A program made the position numbers and the translations under genes. Shown here piece by piece: positions 8,273 through 16,765 of a stretch of 33,867 bases of DNA; position 1 is the stretch's first letter, and the number at the start of each line of letters is the position of its first letter. Source of the stretch: Hyella patelloides LEGE 07179 (GTDB lineage: Bacteria; Cyanobacteriota; Cyanobacteriia; Cyanobacteriales; Xenococcaceae); assembly GCF_900659865.1 (NCBI RefSeq), contig NZ_LR213813.1, positions 1-33,867 on the forward strand, in the 5' to 3' direction. The notes under the pieces were generated by a model. That model made no database searches and was not told the origin of the DNA. It was given only the letters and a program-made list of their open reading frames with translations.

Positions 8273-8629
8273 ATGATTAGAGATTTTAAGGATTTATTGA
8301 TATGGCAGAAGGGTATGTTAATTGCAGAACAATGCTATTTACTAACTAAAGATTTTCCTAGAGAAGAAATTTATGGAATAGTATCACAAATCAGACGAGC
8401 ATCAGTATCTATACCAGCTAACATCAGTGAAGGTTATGGAAGAAACTCAAAAGGAGATTATATTAGATTTTTAAATATAGCCAAAGGTTCAGTTAATGAA
8501 CTTGAAAACCATTTACTTTTATCTAAAAGATTAAAACTATGCGAATCCAAAGATGCAAACAATATTATCAATTTACTACAAGAAGAAACTAAAATGATTA
8601 TTTCTCTTATTAAAAAACTATCGTCATAA
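8273..8629 (+). CDS. Four-helix-bundle protein (S23/IVP-like)
   Basis: A 118-residue protein with the family hallmarks RDFKDLLIWQKGM, RRASVSIPANISEGYGR and FLNIAKGSVNELENHL. This is the 'four helix bundle protein' family (TIGR02436-like), first known from intervening sequences of 23S rRNA genes and related in fold to Avd of diversity-generating retroelements. Its molecular role is unknown; related proteins are small nucleic-acid-binding oligomers. The ATG at 8273 is used; a TTG one codon earlier is possible. It sits between an inverted and a direct STRR array inside the vWA-tubulin cluster, so it may be a late passenger and not a system component. Confidence 0.85.
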   Translation: MIRDFKDLLIWQKGMLIAEQCYLLTKDFPREEIYGIVSQIRRASVSIPANISEGYGRNSKGDYIRFLNIAKGSVNELENHLLLSKRLKLCESKDANNIINLLQEETKMIISLIKKLSS

Positions 8630-8651
8630 CTTTCTTGATATTTACTACTTC

Positions 8652-8735
8652 TTGTCTCTTGCCTGTTGCCTATTGCCTATTACCTCTTACCTCTTACCTC
8701 TTACCTCTTACCTCTTACCTCTTGCCTCTTGCCTC
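8652..8735. repeat. STRR array, 12 units of TTRCCTC type
   Basis: Twelve consecutive heptamers from TTGTCTC through TTGCCTG, TTGCCTA x2 and TTACCTC x6 to TTGCCTC x2. The array ends 41 bases before the tubulin-like gene and has the same length as the array at 6588. Confidence 0.95.
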
Positions 8736-8776
8736 CTATATCTTACCTTTCTTATACTAGTTAACTTGTTAAAATC

Positions 8777-11700
8777 ATGAAATTTAAAGAAACTCAATCC
8801 CGTAAAATAAACCGCACTGTTTGTATTGGCTTAGGTGGTACTGGACGCGATGTCTTAATGCGAATTCGCCGTTTAATTGTGGATCGCTATGGAGATTTTA
8901 AACAACTTCCTGTAGTTAGTTTTGTACATATCGATACCGATAATGGAACGAGTAATACAACGGGATTAAAGACGGGAAATACTTATCATGGTGTCGATTT
9001 ACGTTTTAGCGATGTGGAAAAAGTTGCTGCGACAATAGCGCGATTTGAGGTCGATAATATGATTCCAGAATTATCGAGAAACGTGAGTAATTATGATGGT
9101 ACACCTGGAGCTTTTAGTAATATTTCTAGCTGGTTTCCTCCACAGCTATTAAAAGATGTAAAAGCAATTCAAGAAGGAGCGCAAGGAATTCGTCCTGTGG
9201 GAAGATTGGCATTTTTCCATAACTATAGAAAGATTAAAGCCTCTATTGAATTGGCAGAACAAAGAACGCTAGGACATGAGGCTTTTATGATTCGTAAAAA
9301 CTGGAATGTCGATAATAAATTAAATATATTTGTTATTGGTTCTTTATGTGGTGGTACTGGTAGCGGAATTTTTTTAGATACTGCTTATTGTTTACGTCAA
9401 ATGTATGGTGGTGATGGAGCGCAAATTGTCGGTTATTTTGTAATTAGTCCCGAACTGTATGGCGATGCATCTGGCAAAAGTGCTAATGCTTATGCAGCAC
9501 TCAAAGAATTAAATTATTATGCTACTGCGGGGACAACTTTTAAAGCAGAATACGACTTGCAGAATTTAGAGTTTGTGGAAGAATCTCGTCCACCTTTTGA
9601 ATATATTTATCTTGTTTCTAATCGCACTGGTAAAGATTACAAAATTTTAGAAAAGAGTAAGCTGTGTAATATTATCGCTCATAAAATTACTCTGGATTTT
9701 GCAGGTGAATTATCTGTTCCTATTAGAGAACAAAAAGATACTTTAAGCCACCACATGATTCCTACAGATTTACATCCTCGTCCCAACGTACAGCATTATT
9801 TAACATTTGGTTTAGCACAAATTTATTTCCCTCGTGAGGTTGCAGTACAGGTATCTCTTAATCGGATAAAAATTAAATTAGTTGACTTCTGGTTACAAGG
9901 TGAAGGACAGAGTATCGATCCTAATAACTTATTAGCAAGTTTCTTAGATCGCTGGTATGATCGCGGAAAAAATGAAAATGGTTTTGTTACTAAATTGCAG
10001 CAAGCAACTACCGATGGAAGTAAAACTTTTAGGAATGCTTTAAGTAGTTGGAAAAATCGCTTAGAAAATAATATCGCAGAGATTCAAAATAGCGATGAAA
10101 GACAAGAAGTAGTTTCTCAGTTAGGCAAGGAAATTCGTAGTGAGTTTCGGAAAGTACAGCCAGGAGAAACTGATAATATTAGGGGTTTGTGGCTGACTAA
10201 CTTACAACAGCAACGCGCTCACCTTACCGCAGAATATATTAAAGATGTCGATCAATATCTAACTCAGTTACTCAATCCCAATAGCATAGATTTTTCTCTG
10301 ATAAATACTCGCGCTTGGTTAGAAGCTTTAACCACAGAGTTAAACAAATCTTACCGAGAATTAGAAGATTCAATTAATAGCATGAAATCAATTCATTCTC
10401 TAGAAGCTGTGGAAAAAAAATGGAACGATACAAAACAAACTATTAAAGATATTGAAAGTAAAAAGGGATTACCCTTCTTTAACAAACACAAAACTAGCCA
10501 AGTTCAAGAAGAAGCACAAAGGATAGTAGGACAAGTTAGTAAACTAATGAAAGAGAACTATGAATATTCTCTATTTCGGGAAGTATTAACTATAGTAAAA
10601 GCATTACAACATCACGTCAGCGAACTAACCAATAAATGTAGCAATTTTAGCAATCTTTTAAATAATGTCAAACTCACTTATGAAAAAACAGAAGACGATC
10701 TGAAATTACAAGACGTTGATGAAATGAGTGGGGAAGCTATCTTTGCTGATGCGGATACCGATGATTGTTATCGTAACTTGTTACCAAACCGCGATCGCTC
10801 CGCTCAATTAGCCTTAGTTAGTAGTAAAATTACCAAAAAGGTAGGCTTAGGTACAGAATCGCTAGCAAGCTGTTTAGAACGTGGTGTAGTAGATGAATAT
10901 AGCCTACAGAAAGAAATTAACTCAATAGTAGATAGTGAATTTAGCTCTCGCAGTCTTTCTACAGTACAATCTGCGGTAAAACGTTTTTTAGAAAGTTATC
11001 CTTTAAGCGACCGCGCTATCCGTCTAGAACAAATTATACGCGAATCCGAACCTCTTTTACCTCTTAATCTTGCCGATCCCTATTTTGATAACGATACGAG
11101 TAAAACTCTCAACATCATCGGTTTTAAGGATACTGACAAACCAGAAATAACTCAGTTTAAAAACATCCTTGGTAAAGACTTAGGTATCAAAGACAGTAAT
11201 TTAAAACCCATTCAAGCGGAAAAGGAAATAATTCTCGTCAACGAATACGGTGCTTTTCCCCTGAGACTGATTCGTGGTTTAGAAAAAATGCGAGATCATT
11301 ATCAACGTCACAAGTCACACGGTAATTTCTTGCACAACGACTATCGCACCCAGTTTATCGATCCTATTCCTCCCGATGGGTGGGAGATGAAACGACTACA
11401 GGATATCTTTTATCCTTCTTTAGCGTTCGAGTTACTACCTTACAACAGCAACACTAAAGAATATGAATTTCAATACCATGACAAGTTTCGAGATGTTTAC
11501 GAAGTTACTTCCCTCAGTTATGTCTGGGATGAGGCTTTAGAAAAACTCGCCAGCATTCAGGATATGGTAATAGCTTTAGACGATAAATTAAAAGAAGCGA
11601 TCGCAGATTTAACTCAAAACCCGCAAAATTGGCATAACCACTATTTACCCAAGTTAAGGCAGTTTGTAACTACAGTAGATAATTTACCAGAAAACGATCC

Positions 11701-12103
11701 GAATTATCTTTATAAAGAAATAGTTGTCGGTAGTAGAGCCAGTATAGATCGCCGACAACAAGACGGTATTATTAATCGTTTTTGGCAAAAAATGCGGGAT
11801 TTTGTCAGGGAAGAGATGAAAAAACAAAAACAACAGCAACCACAGGAAATATTACCACCTAATTCTACAGTAAATCCTCAATTAAAAGGCTCTAATAATT
11901 TTAAAAGCGATCGACAAAATATTGATATAAATTATATTCAGCCAGAAAACTCTTCTGTTCTTGAAGCTGAAATAAATGAAGCAGAACCAGATAATCATAT
12001 CGAGCGCATGGCAGAATTAAAAGAATTAATTCAAATGAAAAAAGACGGATTTTTGTCTGATAAACAGTTTGAAGCAGCTAAACAAAAAATTCTAGGTATT
12101 TAA
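8777..12103 (+). CDS. Tubulin/FtsZ-superfamily protein with C-terminal SHOCT domain
   Basis: An 1108-residue protein. Residues 14-27 (TVCIGLGGTGRDVL) are the nucleotide-binding start, VVSFVHIDTDNG (46-57) the second strand, and CGGTGSG (191-197) the tubulin/FtsZ signature that binds GTP phosphates. This places it in the Tubulin_2-type ('tubulin-like') group, far longer than FtsZ. The middle (about 370-700) is helical and charged with coiled-coil character. The last 35 residues (MAELKELIQMKKDGFLSDKQFEAAKQKI) are a SHOCT domain, a short helical module thought to aid assembly. No membrane helix is seen. Related proteins were proposed (Makarova and Koonin 2010, from memory) to be the core of a membrane-remodelling system. 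GTPase activity and polymerisation are inferred, not shown. Confidence 0.85.
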   Translation: MKFKETQSRKINRTVCIGLGGTGRDVLMRIRRLIVDRYGDFKQLPVVSFVHIDTDNGTSNTTGLKTGNTYHGVDLRFSDVEKVAATIARFEVDNMIPELSRNVSNYDGTPGAFSNISSWFPPQLLKDVKAIQEGAQGIRPVGRLAFFHNYRKIKASIELAEQRTLGHEAFMIRKNWNVDNKLNIFVIGSLCGGTGSGIFLDTAYCLRQMYGGDGAQIVGYFVISPELYGDASGKSANAYAALKELNYYATAGTTFKAEYDLQNLEFVEESRPPFEYIYLVSNRTGKDYKILEKSKLCNIIAHKITLDFAGELSVPIREQKDTLSHHMIPTDLHPRPNVQHYLTFGLAQIYFPREVAVQVSLNRIKIKLVDFWLQGEGQSIDPNNLLASFLDRWYDRGKNENGFVTKLQQATTDGSKTFRNALSSWKNRLENNIAEIQNSDERQEVVSQLGKEIRSEFRKVQPGETDNIRGLWLTNLQQQRAHLTAEYIKDVDQYLTQLLNPNSIDFSLINTRAWLEALTTELNKSYRELEDSINSMKSIHSLEAVEKKWNDTKQTIKDIESKKGLPFFNKHKTSQVQEEAQRIVGQVSKLMKENYEYSLFREVLTIVKALQHHVSELTNKCSNFSNLLNNVKLTYEKTEDDLKLQDVDEMSGEAIFADADTDDCYRNLLPNRDRSAQLALVSSKITKKVGLGTESLASCLERGVVDEYSLQKEINSIVDSEFSSRSLSTVQSAVKRFLESYPLSDRAIRLEQIIRESEPLLPLNLADPYFDNDTSKTLNIIGFKDTDKPEITQFKNILGKDLGIKDSNLKPIQAEKEIILVNEYGAFPLRLIRGLEKMRDHYQRHKSHGNFLHNDYRTQFIDPIPPDGWEMKRLQDIFYPSLAFELLPYNSNTKEYEFQYHDKFRDVYEVTSLSYVWDEALEKLASIQDMVIALDDKLKEAIADLTQNPQNWHNHYLPKLRQFVTTVDNLPENDPNYLYKEIVVGSRASIDRRQQDGIINRFWQKMRDFVREEMKKQKQQQPQEILPPNSTVNPQLKGSNNFKSDRQNIDINYIQPENSSVLEAEINEAEPDNHIERMAELKELIQMKKDGFLSDKQFEAAKQKILGI

Positions 12104-12219
12104 TACATAAATAATCTAAATTTAACTCACGCAAAGATAATTACCTGAATTTTGAATAAGCTTTAAAATCGTGAAATGCTCGCGCAAAGGCGCAAAAATT
12201 ATTTACGAATAAATCTCTA

Positions 12220-12254
12220 TTATCTATTATCTATTATCTGTTGCCTCTTGCCTC
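12220..12254. repeat. STRR array, 5 units
   Basis: Units TTATCTA x2, TTATCTG and TTGCCTC x2 lie 25 bases upstream of the MotA-like gene. Upstream, at about 12178-12196, is a CGCGCAAAGGCGC motif, inverse to the repeat before the OmpA-like gene. Confidence 0.8.
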
Positions 12255-12279
12255 TTGACTAATCCTATTTCCTACAACC

Positions 12280-14535
12280 ATGACTAACATTCTAAATATT
12301 TTCCCCCCTTACCTAATTTTACTAACCATAATTCTGGTAATATTACCAACCATCATCGCTATAATATTACGTCGCTATTTATATGGCTATTTAATCAATT
12401 CAGCTAATAAAGTATCTAGATTGCTGATAAATGAAAGCCGAGGTAAACAACCCACAATTGTCGATAAATTAGAAGCCAGATTTAGACAAGCAAGTAAACA
12501 ACTAGAACAAGTAAACACTATCGCTTTAATCGATGGCTTATACAGTCAGGAAAGATTAAAGTTTTTTGGTATATCCCTACGTTGCGAACAATGGGATTAT
12601 TTCTGTCAAGCATTACCTAACCTATTACTCGCCTTTGGTTTATTGGGAACATTTATCGGTATTAGTTCTAACTTATATAACCTCAGTCAGACTATTAACT
12701 TCGATCGAGGTGTAGCAGATATTAATGGGTTGATAACTCAATTACAAACACCATTACAAAATATGGGGATTGCCTTTTCTACTAGCCTAACTGCTATCTT
12801 GTGTAGTTCTATTTTGATTATGGTCAATTTACGCTGCAATACTAACTTTGCTAAATCTCTCTTAATCAGTTCTCTTGAAGACTATCTTGATAATATTTTT
12901 AAAATTAAAATTGATGGTTATAGTCGTTTAGATAAAGCTGTCGATCGCATGGTAAAACAACAAGAAGAATTTTTAAATCGCTTTCATCAAAAAGTCGGAC
13001 AGGTATTAGAAACTACTATTGGTAATGCTGCAAATAAAATGGTTGTTGCTAATCAAGGATTTCAAAATAATGTCGATAGTATGGTTAGTAGATTTAATGA
13101 TATATCTAGTTCTATGGCTGCAAGTACTGATAGCTTTCAAGCATCAGCATTTAGCTTAAAAGAACAAATGCAAACAGTAATTAAAATAGTACCTGAATTT
13201 GAAACCGCAGCTAATAAAATAAAATCTGGTTCTAACTTATATTTACTGGGGGCGAAAAAAATTGAAGAGAGTAAATTTTCCGAAAACTTAGAAAGTCTGA
13301 CTACCGATTTGGCTAATACTCAAAAATCATTTTCTGAGTCTACAGCTTTCTTAGGAAACCAAGTACATAAAATCAGTGAAAGCCATCAACAAGCAACCGA
13401 ATTAGCAGAACAAGTTTATAATCAACTGCAAATAGCATCTAATAAATTACAAGATAGTTCAATCAGTTTTATCGAAGCAGCAGAAATTTTTAAAGAAACT
13501 GACTTCGCTGATAAATTAACCACTGCTACTGAAGAATTAACAACTATTCCGCAACAATTTAATGATTCGACCTTAATTTTACATCAATCAACTGATGCTT
13601 TAGGGAGAGCAATTGATAATATTAATATTTCAACTCAAGAAACTAATAGTTTAATTGAACAAGTAAATAACCTAAATCAACATTCAAGCGAATTATTAGA
13701 AAAAAGCGATCGTAATACTCAACAAGAAATCGTCAGCTTCAGTAAAATTACATTAAAACTAGAAGCCATAGTAACAACACTAGAAAAACATAAAGAGCAA
13801 ATCAATATCAGTATCGGTAACTTTGGAGAGAAAATACTTACAAGTTTTGAACAACAAACAACTAATAACGTTATTGAACTACAAAAATTAACCTCTGGAA
13901 TAAATAATAACTTTGATTCTCTTAAAAACACTCAAACGGAAACAGTAAAATTTACAACTATACTTGAAAGTTGTATAGATAATTTAAATTCTCTTAAAAC
14001 TGAATTAGCTAATTTAGTAAATATATCCAATAAACAAGAAAAACAAATTAATTCCAGCTTAAATAATATTGGCAATAATAGCGATCGCTTACTAACCAGT
14101 TTCGAGCAACAAACAAATAATAATAATCAGCAACTGCAACAAGTAACCGAACAAATTGCTAACTTAATATTCAAAGTAGAATCATATTTAAGTAAATTTG
14201 AGATTTTAAATTCTCAATTATCTCAATTAATATCTGCATCAGAACAACAAGGAAAACAAGTAAATTCAAATTTAAATGGAATTGGTTTATTGAGCGATCG
14301 CTTATTAACTAGTTTTGAACAAGGTTCTCAAAATAATGTTCAAGAAATATCAAAACTAATAGCAGAATTTCAAACAATAATTACACAACTCAATACTATC
14401 CCCAGAGAAATAAATCAATTAAATACAGCCATCTCACAACAAAGCAAACAAGTAAATTCGCAATTTAATAATTCAATAGAGAGCGCAAATCAACAAATTA
14501 AGAAAATTACTAAAAATTTTGATAATCTTCTTTAA
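12280..14535 (+). CDS. MotA/TolQ/ExbB-type channel protein with long coiled tail
   Basis: A 751-residue protein. Three membrane helices are visible at about 10-30, 111-131 (ALPNLLLAFGLLGTFIGIS) and 163-183 (GIAFSTSLTAILCSSILIM). The second and third helices have the Gly/Thr/Ser-rich pattern of the MotA/TolQ/ExbB proton channel family. From about residue 210 to the end the chain is polar, rich in Gln/Asn/Ser and helical, with LTSFEQ repeated near 520, 605 and 675, so a very long coiled tail should extend into the cytoplasm. ZorA of the Zorya system also has a MotA-like core with a long tail. It should pair with the OmpA/MotB-like protein downstream and assemble as a ring stator. Ion coupling is inferred from family. 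Confidence 0.8.
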   Translation: MTNILNIFPPYLILLTIILVILPTIIAIILRRYLYGYLINSANKVSRLLINESRGKQPTIVDKLEARFRQASKQLEQVNTIALIDGLYSQERLKFFGISLRCEQWDYFCQALPNLLLAFGLLGTFIGISSNLYNLSQTINFDRGVADINGLITQLQTPLQNMGIAFSTSLTAILCSSILIMVNLRCNTNFAKSLLISSLEDYLDNIFKIKIDGYSRLDKAVDRMVKQQEEFLNRFHQKVGQVLETTIGNAANKMVVANQGFQNNVDSMVSRFNDISSSMAASTDSFQASAFSLKEQMQTVIKIVPEFETAANKIKSGSNLYLLGAKKIEESKFSENLESLTTDLANTQKSFSESTAFLGNQVHKISESHQQATELAEQVYNQLQIASNKLQDSSISFIEAAEIFKETDFADKLTTATEELTTIPQQFNDSTLILHQSTDALGRAIDNINISTQETNSLIEQVNNLNQHSSELLEKSDRNTQQEIVSFSKITLKLEAIVTTLEKHKEQINISIGNFGEKILTSFEQQTTNNVIELQKLTSGINNNFDSLKNTQTETVKFTTILESCIDNLNSLKTELANLVNISNKQEKQINSSLNNIGNNSDRLLTSFEQQTNNNNQQLQQVTEQIANLIFKVESYLSKFEILNSQLSQLISASEQQGKQVNSNLNGIGLLSDRLLTSFEQGSQNNVQEISKLIAEFQTIITQLNTIPREINQLNTAISQQSKQVNSQFNNSIESANQQIKKITKNFDNLL

Positions 14536-14624
14536 CTAATCAACTATACTTGTAAAACTTTTTCAATAGAAGATAGACAAATTTAAACTAAGAAAAAAAA
14601 TATAATCACTATTTTCTCTTGGCT

Positions 14625-14706
14625 TCCCCAGAAAACAACCTCTTTGCGTTCTCCTCTTTGCGACTTTGCCCCCATTCGAGGATAAACGCCTTTGCGCGAG
14701 ATAAAA
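14625..14706. repeat. CTTTGCG-rich dispersed repeat before the OmpA-like gene
   Basis: Three CTTTGCG units within 70 bases, plus CCCCATTCGAGGA, which recurs inverted near 18601-18614. The frame through it stays open into the next gene, but it looks like repeat and not N-terminal protein. Confidence 0.45.
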
Positions 14707-14708
14707 TC

Positions 14709-15359
14709 ATGTCCAGACGATCCTTATACACATCTCCAAAACAAATAGAATCAACGAGCATATTTCAATCATTTACCGACTTAATGTCCAATGCTTTCAT
14801 GATTTTATGCTTATTACTATTATTAGTCTTATTCCAATCACAAAAACTCAATCAAGAACTTAAAGAAGCCAACAAACGCTTGCAATCAGCATCGCCAATT
14901 GTGATCGATGAAAGTTCAGGCAAATTCAAATTCAAGTCAGGAAGTGCCGAACTAAATCCCCAACTTAAAAACTACATATCAACTAATATTAGCCCAGCAA
15001 TAAAAAACAACTTAAAAGAAAGAGAAATTGATTTTATCCAAATAATAGGACACACCGACGGAGAAGGAATAAACCAAAATAGTAACCTCGATCGCACCTT
15101 AGAAATAGTCGCCCAAGGAACACAACCAGTTAGTAAATTATCAGCAGGTTCAAACGCCGATCTCGGATTAATGAGAGCTTTAGCCGTAGTCCAAGAATTA
15201 CAAACAACAGGTTTACAAAATGTCGAATTTCGTGCCTATTCAGCAGCACAATTATACTTACCTAATGGACAATTAGCACGCCCAGATCGCCAAGCAGACG
15301 AAACTAGACGTAGAATTGAAATTCGCTTTATTCCTCCAGGTGTAGAGACTGAATCATGA
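14709..15359 (+). CDS. MotB/OmpA-like protein, probable motor partner
   Basis: A 216-residue protein when started at the ATG at 14709. An upstream in-frame TTG would add 30 residues encoded by repeat DNA and is rejected. A short cytoplasmic N-terminus leads to one membrane helix (about 25-43, LMSNAFMILCLLLLLVLF), immediately preceded by FTD with Asp24. That is where MotB, ExbD and ZorB carry the proton-binding Asp. The rest is periplasmic: a short coil, then an OmpA-like peptidoglycan-binding domain with IIGHTDGEG, SNADLGLMRALAVV and RRIEIRF. Together with the preceding gene this gives the two-part design of a proton-driven motor (channel ring plus peptidoglycan-anchored dimer). It is the last gene of the cluster before the TnpB element. 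Confidence 0.82.
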   Translation: MSRRSLYTSPKQIESTSIFQSFTDLMSNAFMILCLLLLLVLFQSQKLNQELKEANKRLQSASPIVIDESSGKFKFKSGSAELNPQLKNYISTNISPAIKNNLKEREIDFIQIIGHTDGEGINQNSNLDRTLEIVAQGTQPVSKLSAGSNADLGLMRALAVVQELQTTGLQNVEFRAYSAAQLYLPNGQLARPDRQADETRRRIEIRFIPPGVETES

Positions 15360-15449
15360 TTAACGTAGTTTGGAAACCTCGTGTCTTTAGACAGAGGAGG
15401 AAAAACAGTAGGACAGTTTTAACTGTCAGTGAAATATTTGCCTTTACTT

Positions 15450-15486
15450 GCTAATTCGCTATATAATATTTTTGCAGCGAATTAGC
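15450..15486 (+). promoter_or_regulatory. 11-bp inverted repeat enclosing a -10-like box just before tnpB
   Basis: GCTAATTCGCT and AGCGAATTAGC are perfect arms around a 15-base loop containing TATAAT (15462-15467). The right arm ends six bases before the tnpB ATG. In a long read-through RNA the hairpin would cover the translation start, whereas a transcript starting near the right arm would not form it. Confidence 0.55.
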
Positions 15487-15492
15487 CTCTTA

Positions 15493-16737
15493 ATGTACGC
15501 CACTCAAAAAAATCAACTGAGACGACTGAGCAAGCAAGAGTTTAACGCTCTTGTTGCTTTGACACGTCTGAGCAAGAATCTTTTTAATGTGGCATTGTAC
15601 GAATGCCGTCAGTATTTCTTTGAGATGCGAAAACGTCTGAGCTATGAATCTAACTACCATATTGTTAAGTCGAATGAGAATTATCGGTTGCTTAATACTG
15701 ATATTGCTCAACAGACAATGAAAGTGGTAGATAGAAGTATGAGGTCTTTTTTGGGATTGCTGAAAGCTATATCTATTGGGCGTTTTGACCAAAAACCGCA
15801 ACTGCCTAGATATTTGCCTAAAGAGGGATATTTCCCTTTGATTATTCCTAGAATTAGACTCAAAGATGGAATGTTCACTATCCCCATGTCTCGCGAGTTT
15901 AAAAAGGAATACGGCGAGGTAAGAATCCAACTGCCTGAAAGACTTAAAGATAAGAAAATTAAGGAGGTACGAATACATCCAAAATACTCGGCTCGATGGT
16001 TTGAGATTGAGTATATATATGAAGAGGAAAAAGTAGAAACATTTGTAGATTCTAATAAAGCGATAGCTATTGATTTGGGGGTTAATAATTTGTGTGCTTG
16101 TATCGATAGTATCGGGCATCAATTTTTGATTGATGGAAAACGACTCAAAAGCATTAATCAGTGGTACAACAAGCGCAATGCTCAACTTCAATCTGCCAAA
16201 GATAAGCAAGGCATTAAATCCTTTACTAATAAACAAGCAAGACTTTACCAATGGCGTAATAACTGCGTTCGTGATTATTTGAACAAAGCAGCGAAGTTGA
16301 TTATTAACCATTGCCTCAAGCATCAAATAGGTAAGTTGATAGTTGGTTACAACCCAGGTATTAAGCAAGAAATTAATATTGGAAGGTCTAACAATCAAAA
16401 CTTCGTTCAAATACCGTTTTGGCAATTGAGAAGAAAGCTTGAAGCACTTTGTTCTAGATACGGAATTGAATACATTGAACAAGAGGAAAGTTACACCTCG
16501 AAAGCTAGTTTTTACGACCGTGATGAAGTATTTGTTTACAATGCTGATAATCCTGTTAAGCACAAGTTCTCTGGAAGGAGAATTAAACGTGGTTTGTACA
16601 GGACTAAAAATAAGCATTTGTGTAACTCAGATATCAATGGTTCGGGCAATATATTAATTAAAAGTAAACACAGATTCAGTTTTGAACGAGTGTGTAGCGG
16701 GTTTTTGGCTAACCCTTTAAGGATTTTTATTTCTTAA
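15493..16737 (+). CDS. tnpB: RNA-guided endonuclease TnpB (IS200/IS605 family)
   Basis: A 414-residue TnpB when started at the ATG at 15493; an earlier in-frame start at 15448 would run through the hairpin. The RuvC-like nuclease residues are Asp194 (AIAIDLGVNN), the Glu cluster EQEESYTSKASF near 329-332, and Asp380 (NSDINGSGNIL). SGRRIKRGLYRT lies where many TnpBs carry a four-Cys zinc finger; the cysteines are absent, as in a common cyanobacterial subgroup. TnpB proteins cut DNA next to a short motif, guided by an omega RNA made from the right end, and help retain the element. All three catalytic positions appear intact, so activity is plausible. Gln/Ser-type drift is not obvious and there is no frameshift. 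Confidence 0.88.
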   Translation: MYATQKNQLRRLSKQEFNALVALTRLSKNLFNVALYECRQYFFEMRKRLSYESNYHIVKSNENYRLLNTDIAQQTMKVVDRSMRSFLGLLKAISIGRFDQKPQLPRYLPKEGYFPLIIPRIRLKDGMFTIPMSREFKKEYGEVRIQLPERLKDKKIKEVRIHPKYSARWFEIEYIYEEEKVETFVDSNKAIAIDLGVNNLCACIDSIGHQFLIDGKRLKSINQWYNKRNAQLQSAKDKQGIKSFTNKQARLYQWRNNCVRDYLNKAAKLIINHCLKHQIGKLIVGYNPGIKQEINIGRSNNQNFVQIPFWQLRRKLEALCSRYGIEYIEQEESYTSKASFYDRDEVFVYNADNPVKHKFSGRRIKRGLYRTKNKHLCNSDINGSGNILIKSKHRFSFERVCSGFLANPLRIFIS

Positions 16738-16740
16738 GAA

Positions 16741-16765
16741 TCTCCGTCGCTAGAGAGCGCGGAGA
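16741..16765 (+). ncRNA. Probable 3' hairpin of the omega RNA (TnpB guide scaffold)
   Basis: TCTCCG/CGGAGA and CGCT/AGCG form a two-part stem with one bulged T and an AGAG loop, starting four bases after the tnpB stop. It is followed by GGGTCAAC. In related cyanobacterial elements (from memory) such a hairpin plus GTCAA ends the scaffold, so the guide would start near 16772 with host sequence. The 5' end of the RNA would lie inside tnpB and cannot be placed. Confidence 0.5.

Noticed and set aside
8273-8629. Avd gene of a diversity-generating retroelement
   Set aside because: Same fold family, but there is no reverse transcriptase and no template/variable repeat pair nearby.
14619-14708. 30-residue N-terminal extension of the OmpA-like protein
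   Set aside because: The DNA is a CTTTGCG repeat, the start would be TTG, and the family starts with a short tail before the membrane helix. ATG at 14709 fits better.
12280-15359. Zorya defence system
   Set aside because: A ZorA/ZorB-like pair is present, but no ZorC, ZorD or ZorE gene is in the window. The partners are vWA and tubulin-like proteins instead.
15490-16617. 375-codon open frame on the minus strand
   Set aside because: It is antisense to tnpB, whose catalytic motifs are clear on the plus strand. The minus-strand product has no recognisable domain.
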